Notes: generated by a model from the sequence alone, not told the origin. Counted from the stretch's first letter, positions 8,138 through 15,635 are shown. The stretch is DNA of 39,031 nt from Pseudoalteromonas sp. HM-SA03 (GCF_002289345.1 NZ_NSDG01000104.1:43099-82129); one strand, 5' to 3'. Made by a program: numbers and translations.

Positions 8138-8175
8138 AAAATAGCCCAACGAGGGAAAATTCGTTGAGCTATTTT
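8138..8175 (-). terminator. Second stem-loop, T-run strongest on the minus strand
   Basis: The stem has 15 bp with one mismatch (arms AAAATAGC...CAACGA and TCGTTG...GCTATTTT). Leftward it runs into seven T. Rightward a TTTTTTTTT tract begins 17 nt later. It probably ends the small-protein operon and also blocks transcripts coming from the right. Confidence 0.65.
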
Positions 8176-8189
8176 GATGTAAAATGAGG

Positions 8190-8735
8190 ACTTTTTTTTT
8201 AATTTATACCTTAATATCTATCATCCCTGCACCATCCCACTATTCCACAGAAAGATTTATGCACTATTCGTTTATTATCCATTCATTATTGCATAATCTA
8301 TTCAACATTCGCAAAAGCTGTTTAATTTTTGAACAGTACTTTTTTTCATAAAATTTGCAACTAAAAAATCAAAAATGGCTGTTTTTGAGTGAAAATTGAT
8401 TGAATATTGCCGATATTTTGTAAGTGAATTGAATATAACCCACTTTAAACGCATTCTAAGGCACTTTTAGGTAAAATTAATGACAATGTATTGATTATGA
8501 AACAGCGTTCAATACAGCGCTTTACAGAGAGTCAAAAAATTGAAAATCCAATTTTCATAAATAGTAGGGTAAAACAGTGAAAAATGACCACTTTTTAGTA
8601 TGAAAATTAACCAATGCTAAGGGATAAATTATGTTATTTTCACTTTTTTATGCATAAATAATTAAGTATAGCACAGAAAAGTGCTTTTTTTTAAATTAAC
8701 GTAGACCGCTTAAGGGTCAAAAAAGGTAAATATAA
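8190..8735. other. Non-coding stretch with TGAAAA(T) cluster, candidate origin or regulatory region
   Basis: No real gene is seen. TGAAAA or its complement with an A or T flank occurs seven times: 8343, 8390, 8541, 8551, 8578, 8601 and 8636, a clear excess for 300 bp. The pair at 8541/8551 forms an inverted repeat. CAATTTTCATAAATAGTA at 8549-8566 copies 5495-5512. A micro-ORF (ATG 8631, MLFSLFYA) with GGGATAAATT in front is followed by the terminator at 8670. The setting before an HTH gene and a replication-type helicase suggests an origin or control region. Confidence 0.45.
8670..8692 (+). terminator. Intrinsic terminator or attenuator before the HTH gene
   Basis: AGCAC-AGAAAA-GTGCT is followed by seven or more T. 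It lies 44 nt upstream of the HTH gene and 13 nt after an 8-codon ORF with its own ribosome site, an arrangement like a leader-peptide attenuator. Confidence 0.6.
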
Positions 8736-8900
8736 ATGAATAAACAATACACACACATTTTTAAAGATTTAAGTATGCTTATGGAACTAAAACAAAAATG
8801 GGAGTCTGGTAGATACGGTGTGACCGAGTTATCAAGACATTATGGCGTGAGTCATTCCACTATTAGAAGAAACTTAAATAAACTTGAAACATTAAAATAA
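8736..8900 (+). CDS. 54-residue helix-turn-helix protein
   Basis: The start ATG 8736 follows AAAAGGTAAATATAA. After a helical N-terminus (FKDLSMLMELKQKWESG) comes RYGVTELSRHYGVSHSTIRR, a clear HTH of the homeodomain-like/resolvase-tail type. It is too short for a catalytic domain, so it is a free DNA-binding module. Lying about 100 bp before the helicase gene, it may control that gene or assist origin binding. Confidence 0.7.
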   Translation: MNKQYTHIFKDLSMLMELKQKWESGRYGVTELSRHYGVSHSTIRRNLNKLETLK

Positions 8901-8931
8901 AAATTCGGATAGTAAAGAATAGTAAAAGTAA

Positions 8932-8996
8932 CATTCCCCGACTGGGGGTAAACATTAAATAAACTTTCCTGAATGGGAGGAACAATAAGAATAAAC
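8932..8996 (+). promoter_or_regulatory. Two short hairpins in the helicase leader
   Basis: CCCC-GACT-GGGG (8936-8947) and TTCCT-GAATGGG-AGGAA (8966-8982) lie in two loosely similar 33-bp units, both ending ATAAAC. GGGAGGAA in the second would act as a ribosome site if unpaired, but it lies about 25 nt before the ATG at 9007. The nearer GGTAAACAG is the likelier site. They may be an RNA operator. Confidence 0.35.
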
Positions 8997-9006
8997 GGTA
9001 AACAGA

Positions 9007-11274
9007 ATGATTATTTTAGCAAACAATACAGACTTTTGGACAGTTAACGAACAAGGCGAGCTTGAATTACAGGCACAAAAAAAGGTTGAAGCCACCACAG
9101 TTCAACCTTTCCCAAACAATACTCTGAACATTAATAACAGTTCTATTAATATTTATGATGATTCTACAGTAGTAAAAAATGGTTGTCAACAGTTAAATGA
9201 AAATAAATTAAAATTAATTGATGGTGGTGTCGGTGTAGGTAAATCTACAGCCATGCTTAAAAAGGCTGTTAAAACTATGCTTGCTGGTGGCTCTGTAGTA
9301 TTCGGGGTTCACTCAATTGATGCACAGGTCGAACGTTCAGAGGAACTATTAAACTACATCAATGGTGCTATCAAAGCCTTTGCACACGATGAAGAAAAAG
9401 TGAACAAACTTAATTCACTATTAAACCGTGTGCGTATGGTTAGCTCTAAAGATGCGGATAATAGCGGTACAGTTGATAACATGTTCAACAACGTATACAG
9501 CGAGCTTAAACACGAATCTAACAACGGTTCATGTATCTTTGTTACTAACGTTGCCGCACGCTTGATCGACTTTTCAGGAATGGATAACGAGCGTGACGTA
9601 TTGGTGCTGGACGATGATACAACATCCCTAGATTTTACTACACCATTCAAAAAGTATACGGCGAACGAAAAAGAGATCATCAAGGCATGTTTTAAAACAA
9701 CGTTGATTGAAACTACAGAGAAAGACGAGCTATTAAAAATTAATGGTAAAGCTGATCAGTTTGAACAATGTCTTAAGATGATTGAGACAGAGAACAAGAC
9801 TAGCACAGAATTAGTAAAGCTGATCTGCATGGTTGCTAACGTTATCGATCATGAAAAAAATAATGACCACGTTTTCAGAATACGTCTGGACAACGGCCGT
9901 TATACTTTTGATCTTGCAAGCAGTTTTTCTAAAAATGTTTTAGACAATTTTGTGAACGTTTATGCGCTGTCTGAGAACGTTCAGAATGATAATACAGCAG
10001 TGCGTGAATGGACTAAACAAGGTGTTAAAAGTGACTACACTATGATGCAGTATGATTCTGAAAAGTTCGGTAAAAAGTTTCTGTATGGTGAAGATGGTAA
10101 ACCTATGATCAAAATTGCAAGTATCGCTGGTGACAATACATTTAAGATCAGTAACGCTACTAGCGATTATGCGAACGGTTACACGCCTATTGTTGACTAT
10201 CTTAATAACCTAGTTGAGCAGGGTTATACAGACTGTCACGTTAGCGCTAACGAGCGTGTTGCTAACAATGCGTTTGATACTGCCAAGATGAATATTAATA
10301 GAACAGGCACTATAACACGTGGTATTAACAGCCTTATGCACTGTGACGTATCGTTAATGTATGGTGTGAATAAAATTGATAACTTTAGATGCAGCCTTAT
10401 GCAGGGTATACACAAGGTCACTAAAGAGGAACTACACGATCAGGTGACTATAAGCGCCTTGGTTCAGAACATTGGCCGTGGTGCATTAAGAACGACTCAA
10501 GTTAAGCCAGTTGTATTGATTTTTCCTGACAATGAAACAGCTAAACAAGCGTTCATTCGCTATACTAAAAGCTACCCTGAACTACAGCCGCACGTTGATG
10601 AACTATTGAGTAACATTGAGGTTATTAACGAAAAGTTCTTTGATAACAAAAAGAAAGTTTACGAAGATGAAAAGCAACGTTTTCGTGTAAATTACCTTAA
10701 AGGTGTTCACGGTGCGGATAATGTTCAAAGTATGATCGATGAACATGGTATCTACACTGCTATTGAATACTTTGGGAAGCTTAAAGTTGAAAGTAAAGAA
10801 GATGCAAAAGAGCTTAAGAAACAAGTTACTAAAATTGCTAGAAAAGTGAGAAACAAACTTAAATCAACTGAGGTTAAAAAGGCGGTTGAAAAAGTTGGGA
10901 TAGTTGAGTTTATTAATCAATGTAAAGATCTTAAAAATGAAAAAATAATAGAATTAGTTATGAATATTAATAATGATGTTGAATCAAAAGTTACTGACGA
11001 GGTAGCTACTGTTCAGCCAGAAGCGAAAGAAAAAGTGAATGATGTTGTTGAACAAGATAAAAGAACTATGGCTCTAAGCTCTATTGAAAAGTTCAAGGAA
11101 CGTATGAAAAATAATAAAACTGAATCTACACATACTAGTGCTGTAGAGTTCGGCAAGACTCAGGATAAGATGTATTCGAATATCAATGATGATCTTAAAT
11201 CTATGAGAACAACGTTTGACCTTGGCTGTAAAGAAACTCAATATTCTAGTCCTTGTGCTGTTCCTTTTAGCTGA
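9007..11274 (+). CDS. SF2-type helicase resembling phage replication origin-binding proteins
   Basis: The product has 755 residues. Walker A is GGVGVGKST (about 73-81), Walker B is DVLVLDDD (about 197-204, in place of DEAD), and an SF2 motif VI QNIGRGALR lies near residue 487. The order and spacing match superfamily-2 helicases, and the overall look resembles origin-binding/replication helicases of T5-like and herpes UL9-like type. That subfamily placement is from memory of motifs only. The C-terminal 200 residues are charged and partly disordered. It is the only plausible replication protein in the element. It follows an HTH gene and is followed at once by a pair of long hairpins, which may be its target. 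Confidence 0.72.
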   Translation: MIILANNTDFWTVNEQGELELQAQKKVEATTVQPFPNNTLNINNSSINIYDDSTVVKNGCQQLNENKLKLIDGGVGVGKSTAMLKKAVKTMLAGGSVVFGVHSIDAQVERSEELLNYINGAIKAFAHDEEKVNKLNSLLNRVRMVSSKDADNSGTVDNMFNNVYSELKHESNNGSCIFVTNVAARLIDFSGMDNERDVLVLDDDTTSLDFTTPFKKYTANEKEIIKACFKTTLIETTEKDELLKINGKADQFEQCLKMIETENKTSTELVKLICMVANVIDHEKNNDHVFRIRLDNGRYTFDLASSFSKNVLDNFVNVYALSENVQNDNTAVREWTKQGVKSDYTMMQYDSEKFGKKFLYGEDGKPMIKIASIAGDNTFKISNATSDYANGYTPIVDYLNNLVEQGYTDCHVSANERVANNAFDTAKMNINRTGTITRGINSLMHCDVSLMYGVNKIDNFRCSLMQGIHKVTKEELHDQVTISALVQNIGRGALRTTQVKPVVLIFPDNETAKQAFIRYTKSYPELQPHVDELLSNIEVINEKFFDNKKKVYEDEKQRFRVNYLKGVHGADNVQSMIDEHGIYTAIEYFGKLKVESKEDAKELKKQVTKIARKVRNKLKSTEVKKAVEKVGIVEFINQCKDLKNEKIIELVMNINNDVESKVTDEVATVQPEAKEKVNDVVEQDKRTMALSSIEKFKERMKNNKTESTHTSAVEFGKTQDKMYSNINDDLKSMRTTFDLGCKETQYSSPCAVPFS

Positions 11275-11288
11275 TAGTTAGAAGGAAC

Positions 11289-11351
11289 TTTCCCTAGATT
11301 TTTTAGACGGTTCAGTAAGGAAAGCTCAATCGATGAAAAAATCTAGGGAAA
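11289..11351. repeat. Long hairpin 1 (unique stem, shared loop)
   Basis: TTTCCCTAGATTTTTT (11289-11304) pairs perfectly over 16 bp with 11336-11351. The 31-nt loop contains ACGGTTCAGTAA and AAAGCTCAATCGATG. It lies 14 bp after the helicase stop. Confidence 0.9.
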
Positions 11352-11355
11352 ATTG

Positions 11356-11419
11356 AAAATGACACTTTTTTTACACGGTTCAGTAAAAAAGCTCAATCGA
11401 TGAAAAAAAGTGTCATTTT
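11356..11419. repeat. Long hairpin 2 (different stem, same loop)
   Basis: AAAATGACACTTTTTTT (11356-11372) pairs perfectly over 17 bp with 11403-11419. The stem is unrelated to hairpin 1 apart from the T-run facing the loop. The 30-nt loop repeats ACGGTTCAGTAA and AAAGCTCAATCGATG exactly. The loops are 68 bp apart. Confidence 0.9.
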
Positions 11420-11511
11420 TACAGAGGGGAACTTATAGACAATAATATTAATCAATTTAGATCTTTATACTGAATAGATTAACAAAAGTAGTTATTTACA
11501 AGCTACGTAGT

Positions 11512-11545
11512 AGCGCTGTTGTTGAACGTAGTGAAACTAGATAAT
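11512..11545 (+). repeat. 34-bp inverted repeat, left arm
   Basis: It begins AGCGCTGTTGTTGAACG and ends ACTAGATAAT. It is the exact reverse complement of 11771-11804, 225 bp away. Confidence 0.85.
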
Positions 11546-11770
11546 CAATGATATTCAATAAGATGTAGTATCTAACCTCTTACGAGGTGCAAGACCTAAA
11601 GGCCATTGCAAACAAATACTTTTTTATACATTAAGATGTAGAACATTCAATATTATTAACTTTTTACTACAACATAAGGAATGAAAATTAGTTATCTACG
11701 AGAGCTTTAGCTCGCAGTTGTGCGCAGCACTAGATTATACAGATGTATTAATAATATTCGCTATTAATAC

Positions 11771-11804
11771 ATTATCTAGTTTCACTACGTTCAACAACAG
11801 CGCT
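11771..11804 (-). repeat. 34-bp inverted repeat, right arm
   Basis: This is the exact mirror of 11512-11545. Its first two thirds also match the 23-bp copy at 3109-3131. Confidence 0.85.
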
Positions 11805-12089
11805 TGCGCGGCAAGCTCGTATACAATTTATTTTTCTTGTCTAGTTGTTTAGACATTAACAGATCTATTAATAGAAATTCGCTATTGATACATTATTTTA
11901 TTGACTTATCTAGACAACTATAATTAATCATTCCTTGCGTTGATGTATTAATCAACAGCAATGAGTTACAGCCATGAAACGATCATGAATCAACTGTGCC
12001 TAGACCTTAAGACATTGTTCAGAAAGGTGATTGATATTGAAGGAATTTTGATGTAAAATCCGAGTATATTTAATCGATAGAGAATTAGC

Positions 12090-12440
12090 ATGAGCAACGA
12101 TGATGAATTGAAAATGGAATTAAAATTATACCCTGAACTATTTTTGGTTCTTAATGGTCAGTTAGATGATTTACAAACAATGCAAAATGATTTTTCAGAA
12201 GCTATTGAAAATATTATTAACAAACAAGATTTTGTATATTCCTCCGAAACTGAACAACAATTCATTATTAACAGAATTAACAGAGAATTCGAAAAAGGAT
12301 TGTTAAGCAGGGATGATTTAAAAGAAATGTGTAAGCACATTAATAATATAATGTATTTTGACTTATACGACCTTGAAGAAAAACATAAAAATATTTACAT
12401 CGATCCATTCTCTTTTGAAGTGTCTTATAAAAAATCATAA
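12090..12440 (+). CDS. Unknown acidic protein, paralogue of the next gene
   Basis: The product has 116 residues, is acidic and helical. It has a start after GATAGAGAATTAGC and no known motif. Residues about 20-90 align with the 71-residue product at 12474: a leading L-x-FN/LNG step, then F-x-x-x-I-x-x-II-N, then LSxxDLxxxxxxxxN. The pair probably arose by duplication. Cargo, immunity or replication-control roles are all possible. Confidence 0.65.
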   Translation: MSNDDELKMELKLYPELFLVLNGQLDDLQTMQNDFSEAIENIINKQDFVYSSETEQQFIINRINREFEKGLLSRDDLKEMCKHINNIMYFDLYDLEEKHKNIYIDPFSFEVSYKKS

Positions 12441-12473
12441 AATTACAGAATAGTTGATAAGGATTAATGAATC

Positions 12474-12689
12474 ATGAATGAAAATATTGTATTATACTTC
12501 AACAGTTTTGATAACTTTGACGAAGCTAAATCAAGCTTCCTAGATGGTATCAACGCCATTATAAACGGTGAGTTATTTTCTGAAAATGAGTTTTTAATGT
12601 CCCTAAACGAGGACTACCAAAATACAGAACTGTCACTAACAGATCTCGAATTAATTCGCGACTATGTTCAAAATCTACAACCTGATTAA
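12474..12689 (+). CDS. Unknown acidic protein, paralogue of the previous gene
   Basis: The product has 71 residues, very acidic (many Asp/Glu, few Lys/Arg), starting MNENIVLYFNSFDNF. AAGGATTAATGAATC precedes the ATG. It shares the AIINGE...LSLTDLELIRDYVQNL pattern with its neighbour. An intrinsic terminator follows at 12719. Confidence 0.65.
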   Translation: MNENIVLYFNSFDNFDEAKSSFLDGINAIINGELFSENEFLMSLNEDYQNTELSLTDLELIRDYVQNLQPD

Positions 12690-12718
12690 TAATTAAACAG
12701 TATAAAAAATAGTCAATG

Positions 12719-12749
12719 AATGGTGGATTAAATTAATTCACCATTTTTT
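12719..12749 (+). terminator. Intrinsic terminator after the acidic pair
   Basis: AATGGTG and CACCATT form the stem base around an AT-rich middle, followed by TTTTTT. Confidence 0.75.
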
Positions 12750-13287
12750 GTATAAAGTAGTTGCATCGCGGCGAATGATCCGTTAATATTAAGCATCTTG
12801 TTAATGCGGTTTACGTCAATACTAAATTAGCAAGTTTTCAATACCAAAAAACAAAGATTGCGCAGTCTTTTTATGGCTTGCTGAATCGTAACTGAATCAT
12901 CAAGCCACCATCTCCCTACTATGCGCAACAATCCGAATTCTATTTTTTTAACTGTCGATTTTAATCTACATAAAAACCTGTTGATTTTAATCTACATAAA
13001 TATTCCTGTACTGATTCAAAGCTTTAAAGCTTAATACTTCATGCTCTCTTTGAGGCTATCCCAGATGGTAGTGAGCATGATAAGAACTGTTCATAAAACT
13101 ATACTTCTGAACTCAATTTAATATCTGGATTATTTTGAGATAGTTTTATGAATGGTTGAAAAATGGCTAGTTAATCTTTTGATTAATTAATTTTAACTAT
13201 GCCATAAAGCAGAAACCCATGATTAATTCACACGGTCTTAATCATGGGTTTTTCTGTATGTAGGGATATTGTAGGAACAGTAAATTA
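12750..13287 (+). ncRNA. Non-coding stretch with candidate structured RNA ending at 13253
   Basis: No gene is seen. CTG[CT]TGATTTTAATCTACATAAA-like units occur twice at a 26-bp period (12952-12974 and 12978-13000). Four nested or serial hairpins follow: TCATGCTC/GAGCATGA (13039/13073), TTCATAAAACTAT/ATAGTTTTATGAA (13090-13102/13140-13152), ATGGC.AGTTAA/TTAACT.TGCCAT (from about 13163) and the terminator at 13213. A rightward RNA of about 200 nt is plausible. A convincing promoter was not found. Confidence 0.35.
13213..13253 (+). terminator. Strong intrinsic terminator
   Basis: AAACCCATGATTA and TAATCATGGGTTT form a perfect 13-bp stem followed by TTTTT on the plus strand. No plus-strand gene precedes it, which supports an RNA gene to its left. 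It may also stop the leftward resolvase operon. Confidence 0.75.
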
Positions 13288-13422
13288 CTATTCAGGTCTG
13301 TAGTAAACTAAGTTTGTTTCATAATCGATGCGATATAGAACATACCTAACGCCTAACATAGTAAAAGTATCCCCTATGCTCATCCCCACTCTATAAGATG
13401 ATACATAATCGCCACTGCTCAT
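13288..13422 (-). CDS. 44-residue protein, third gene of the resolvase operon
   Basis: The product starts MSSGDYVSSYRVGMSIG and ends NLVYYRPE. It is probably a small beta-rich fold (alternating hydrophobic pattern VGMSIGDTFTMLGVRYVLYRI). AGGATGG lies 8-14 nt before the ATG, and ATGA overlaps the stop of the upstream micro-ORF. Both features support real translation. Function is unknown. Confidence 0.5.
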   Translation of the reverse strand: MSSGDYVSSYRVGMSIGDTFTMLGVRYVLYRIDYETNLVYYRPE

Positions 13423-13547
13423 TTATTAACCATCCTAAAATGTAAATTATTATTCAAAACCTTATAGGCAAGATAAGATTTATTATTCATAACCAACAAA
13501 GAACCGATCCACAAAATACCTGTTAAAGGGACAATAATATCATTCAT
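13419..13547 (-). CDS. 42-residue small membrane protein, second gene of the resolvase operon
   Basis: It starts within the last codons of the resolvase gene (8-nt overlap) and ends overlapping the next start (ATGA). The product MNDIIVPLTGILWIGSLLVM... has one transmembrane segment and a basic tail (FRMVNK). The overlaps on both sides indicate a translationally coupled three-gene operon. Confidence 0.45.
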   Translation of the reverse strand: MNDIIVPLTGILWIGSLLVMNNKSYLAYKVLNNNLHFRMVNK

Positions 13548-14115
13548 TATTTGAACCCTCTTTAATGATTTTGAATACTGTAGACCTACCTAAACCAGTT
13601 TCATCAATGATAGCTTTAGGTTTTACACCTTTGCTGTATAGTTCAATAACCTTTTGTTTTAAATCTAGATCTACAGGTTTGCGACCAGTGTATTTACCTT
13701 TTGCTTTTGCGTTTGCAATACCCTCTCTCTGACGTTCCCTTATTAAGTTTCTTTCAAACTCAGCGAACACACCAAGCATTGTGAGAAACATTTTTCCATT
13801 AGATGAAGACGTATCTACATCTTGATCAGTTGCTTTAAAATTTACACCTTGCACTGATAGTTCATCGACAAGTATCAAAAGGTCTTTCAAGTTTCTGGCG
13901 ATTCTATCAATTTTGGTCACTATTAATGTGTCACCATCGCGCAACTGTCCTAGCATCTTTTGCAACTCTGGTCTATTGGTATCTTTACCACTAACCTTTT
14001 CACTAAAAATACGCTGACAACCTGCTTGCTTTAGTTTATCGATCTGAGTGTCTAGATTTTGATCAACAGTACTAACTCTGGCATACCCGAAAATTAAACC
14101 TTGTGAATCGTTCAT
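13540..14115 (-). CDS. Small serine resolvase/invertase
   Basis: The product has 191 residues. The N-terminal catalytic domain has FGYARVSTVDQ (Ser15), the KIDRIARN arginine motif and FAEFERNLIRERQREGI. The C-terminal HTH of about 40 residues is GVKPKAIIDETGLGRSTVFK. Length and layout are those of Tn3-type resolvases and Hin/Pin invertases. AAGGATAAATT precedes the ATG. A resolvase with upstream paired sites usually resolves multimers or cointegrates of a plasmid, which fits an element that also exists as a circle. Confidence 0.9.
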   Translation of the reverse strand: MNDSQGLIFGYARVSTVDQNLDTQIDKLKQAGCQRIFSEKVSGKDTNRPELQKMLGQLRDGDTLIVTKIDRIARNLKDLLILVDELSVQGVNFKATDQDVDTSSSNGKMFLTMLGVFAEFERNLIRERQREGIANAKAKGKYTGRKPVDLDLKQKVIELYSKGVKPKAIIDETGLGRSTVFKIIKEGSNNE

Positions 14116-14145
14116 AATTTATCCTTACAGTCTATTTAACATCTT

Positions 14146-14238
14146 AGATGTATGTATACTATCATCTATAAACTATAGATCAACCCTAAATAGACTCTTT
14201 AGAGACAGTTTTATCAACACTGTGAAAAGTCTCTAAAG
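14146..14238. promoter_or_regulatory. Candidate res site upstream of the resolvase
   Basis: AGATG-TAT-GTATAC-TAT-CATCT centred at 14156/14157 is a nearly perfect palindrome of resolvase site-I size. Further mirror pairs follow: AGTCTATTTA (14129-14138) with TAAATAGACT, and CTTTAGAGAC (14197-14206) with GTCTCTAAAG (14229-14238). Paired sites of this kind directly upstream of a resolvase gene are the usual res layout. Confidence 0.5.
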
Positions 14239-14508
14239 TATACCCCATAGAGACCAAAATATTTTTTAAGTAGGGTTGACAAAGAAATTAAACTGTGAAG
14301 TGAAAGTGGAATTTACTATCATCAATAATAATGAACTATAACTCAATATCAATCTATAATAACGGATAGTGTTACAATGTAACAGAAGGCTGGCAGGATG
14401 ATAACCGTTCTTATTTAACAATAATTATCATTTAATGTTGTCGCGCTTTTAACAAAATCCGCGACATTTTACAATCATAAATATTATAAAAAGTAAAGGT
14501 TGTAAATT
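14239..14508. promoter_or_regulatory. Leader region of the RHH-like operon with hairpin 14439-14470
   Basis: TTGTCGCG and CGCGACA form a stem (14439-14445/14460-14466) followed by TTTT, a terminator-like hairpin about 40 nt before the next gene. A further TAGAGAC copy lies near 14248. It may attenuate the downstream operon. Confidence 0.4.
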
Positions 14509-14886
14509 ATGGCGAAGAGAATACACAAATATACAGTGAGATTGACCGATAAGGCTAACGATGCTTTTAACAAGCTGACCCAAGATGAAGATAAAACTAA
14601 GGGCGATCAATTCAATGATTTTCTAGAGTTTATTAATGATCGAGTAGTGGTTCTAAAAGAAGATGAAATCGACTTACTACAACGTTACATGAACATTATC
14701 GACCCTATTCAGCACATTGAAGATTATGTATATAACCTTGTGTTAGATGCTAAGAATAATGAACAAAAGTTTCTTATGCGTCAGCGTTTAGAGTCACATG
14801 AGAATACTAGTTTTCATGGTGTGCCAGAGCGTAAGGCAGAAGTTGAATACCAGCCGCTAGAGTTCAGACAGATCTATGATTGCTGA
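14509..14886 (+). CDS. RHH-like DNA-binding protein
   Basis: The product has 125 residues. A basic first strand (KRIHKYTVRLTDKANDAF) and following helices suggest a MetJ/Arc-type fold. The C-terminal part is helical and acidic. AAAGG lies upstream. It is the first gene of a three-gene operon between the resolvase and the right end, so it may act in copy or partition control. The fold call is tentative. Confidence 0.6.
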   Translation: MAKRIHKYTVRLTDKANDAFNKLTQDEDKTKGDQFNDFLEFINDRVVVLKEDEIDLLQRYMNIIDPIQHIEDYVYNLVLDAKNNEQKFLMRQRLESHENTSFHGVPERKAEVEYQPLEFRQIYDC

Positions 14887-14914
14887 AAATAACAATAAAA
14901 AGAAAGGTGTAAAA

Positions 14915-15136
14915 ATGGAAACAAATTCTATTATCAATAGTTTACAAGAATCCCTCACACGTAGAGACAGACTTGCTTACAGTGACTTTGTTCGTGGCGA
15001 ACGTGAGCTGAATCGTTTAGAAAAGCTAGTCCTTAATACTAAAAAGTCAAGCGATACTGAAAAATTGCTGCAAAAGCAAATCTCAATCTTGAGAGCGATT
15101 ATTCATCCACATTTTTCAAAAGAAGAAGAACAATAA
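14915..15136 (+). CDS. Small helical protein
   Basis: The product has 73 residues from ATG 14915, chosen because AAAGGTG lies 6 nt before it. An upstream in-frame start at 14876 would overlap the previous gene. It is charged and helical (RDRLAYSDFVRGERELNRL). No family is recognised. Confidence 0.6.
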   Translation: METNSIINSLQESLTRRDRLAYSDFVRGERELNRLEKLVLNTKKSSDTEKLLQKQISILRAIIHPHFSKEEEQ

Positions 15137-15156
15137 TAAATTAACGGTAAAAACCC

Positions 15157-15528
15157 ATGCAAACAACAACCGAATTACAACAAAGAGAAGCTTTAAAATT
15201 AATCCTTAATAGTAAGAACATTAAGGAACTGGATCGATCAGTGGTACTAACCATTTTGTCACTATGCCGAACACTTGATATAGATTTAACAAAAGGCAAG
15301 AGTACAATTTTTGATAATTGTGAACTTGGCATAGATGATCACTCTATCCTCATCCAATTTATTGTAGTATTGGCTACTAAGCCCGAATTATTATTCCGTA
15401 TGCACACAATGTTAAGTTTAAAGGTTTACCATCCTAAGCCATACCTCACTATGATGCAGGAACACAAGGCACTATCCCCTACTATGATTTATAGATTGAC
15501 AAAATACATTGAGGATAAACAACCTTAA
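15157..15528 (+). CDS. Unknown protein, third gene of the operon
   Basis: The product has 123 residues, largely helical, with a conserved-looking hydrophobic core (ILIQFIVVLATKPELLF). The ribosome site is ACGGTAAAAACCC. No domain is recognised. A terminator follows at 15636. Confidence 0.62.
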   Translation: MQTTTELQQREALKLILNSKNIKELDRSVVLTILSLCRTLDIDLTKGKSTIFDNCELGIDDHSILIQFIVVLATKPELLFRMHTMLSLKVYHPKPYLTMMQEHKALSPTMIYRLTKYIEDKQP

Positions 15529-15635
15529 CACACACGTTTTTTAGACTTTTTGCTAAAATGGCGAAAAGTCGCTCAGTATTCACATATCCTGAATATCCTT
15601 TTTAGTATGTTAACGCATATATTTTTCCTTATCAA

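Larger units (their letters stand above)
11420..12089. other. Non-coding, palindrome-rich stretch
   Basis: No gene is seen. It contains the 34-bp inverted repeat arms (11512-11545 and 11771-11804), many short mirror words (for example CTCTTACGAG, GAGCTTTAGCTC, CCTAAAGG), two related modules ending ATTCGCTATT[AG]ATACATTA (near 11740 and 11860), and TGTCTA-N6-TAGACA near 11838, whose half-sites match the outer arm core of attP. It may be replication or recombination DNA. Confidence 0.5.

Noticed and set aside
11289..11419. Tandem hairpins as ordinary terminators
   Set aside because: The T-run lies inside the stem next to the loop, not after it, and loops of 30 nt with conserved sequence are not needed for termination.
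11289..11419. Retron msr-msd or type III toxin-antitoxin repeats
   Set aside because: No reverse transcriptase or ToxN-like gene is found in the element, and the repeat architecture differs from ToxI-type arrays.
12755..12950. Possible decayed insertion sequence
   Set aside because: The stretch is a little GC-richer, but no transposase reading or terminal repeats could be read on either strand.
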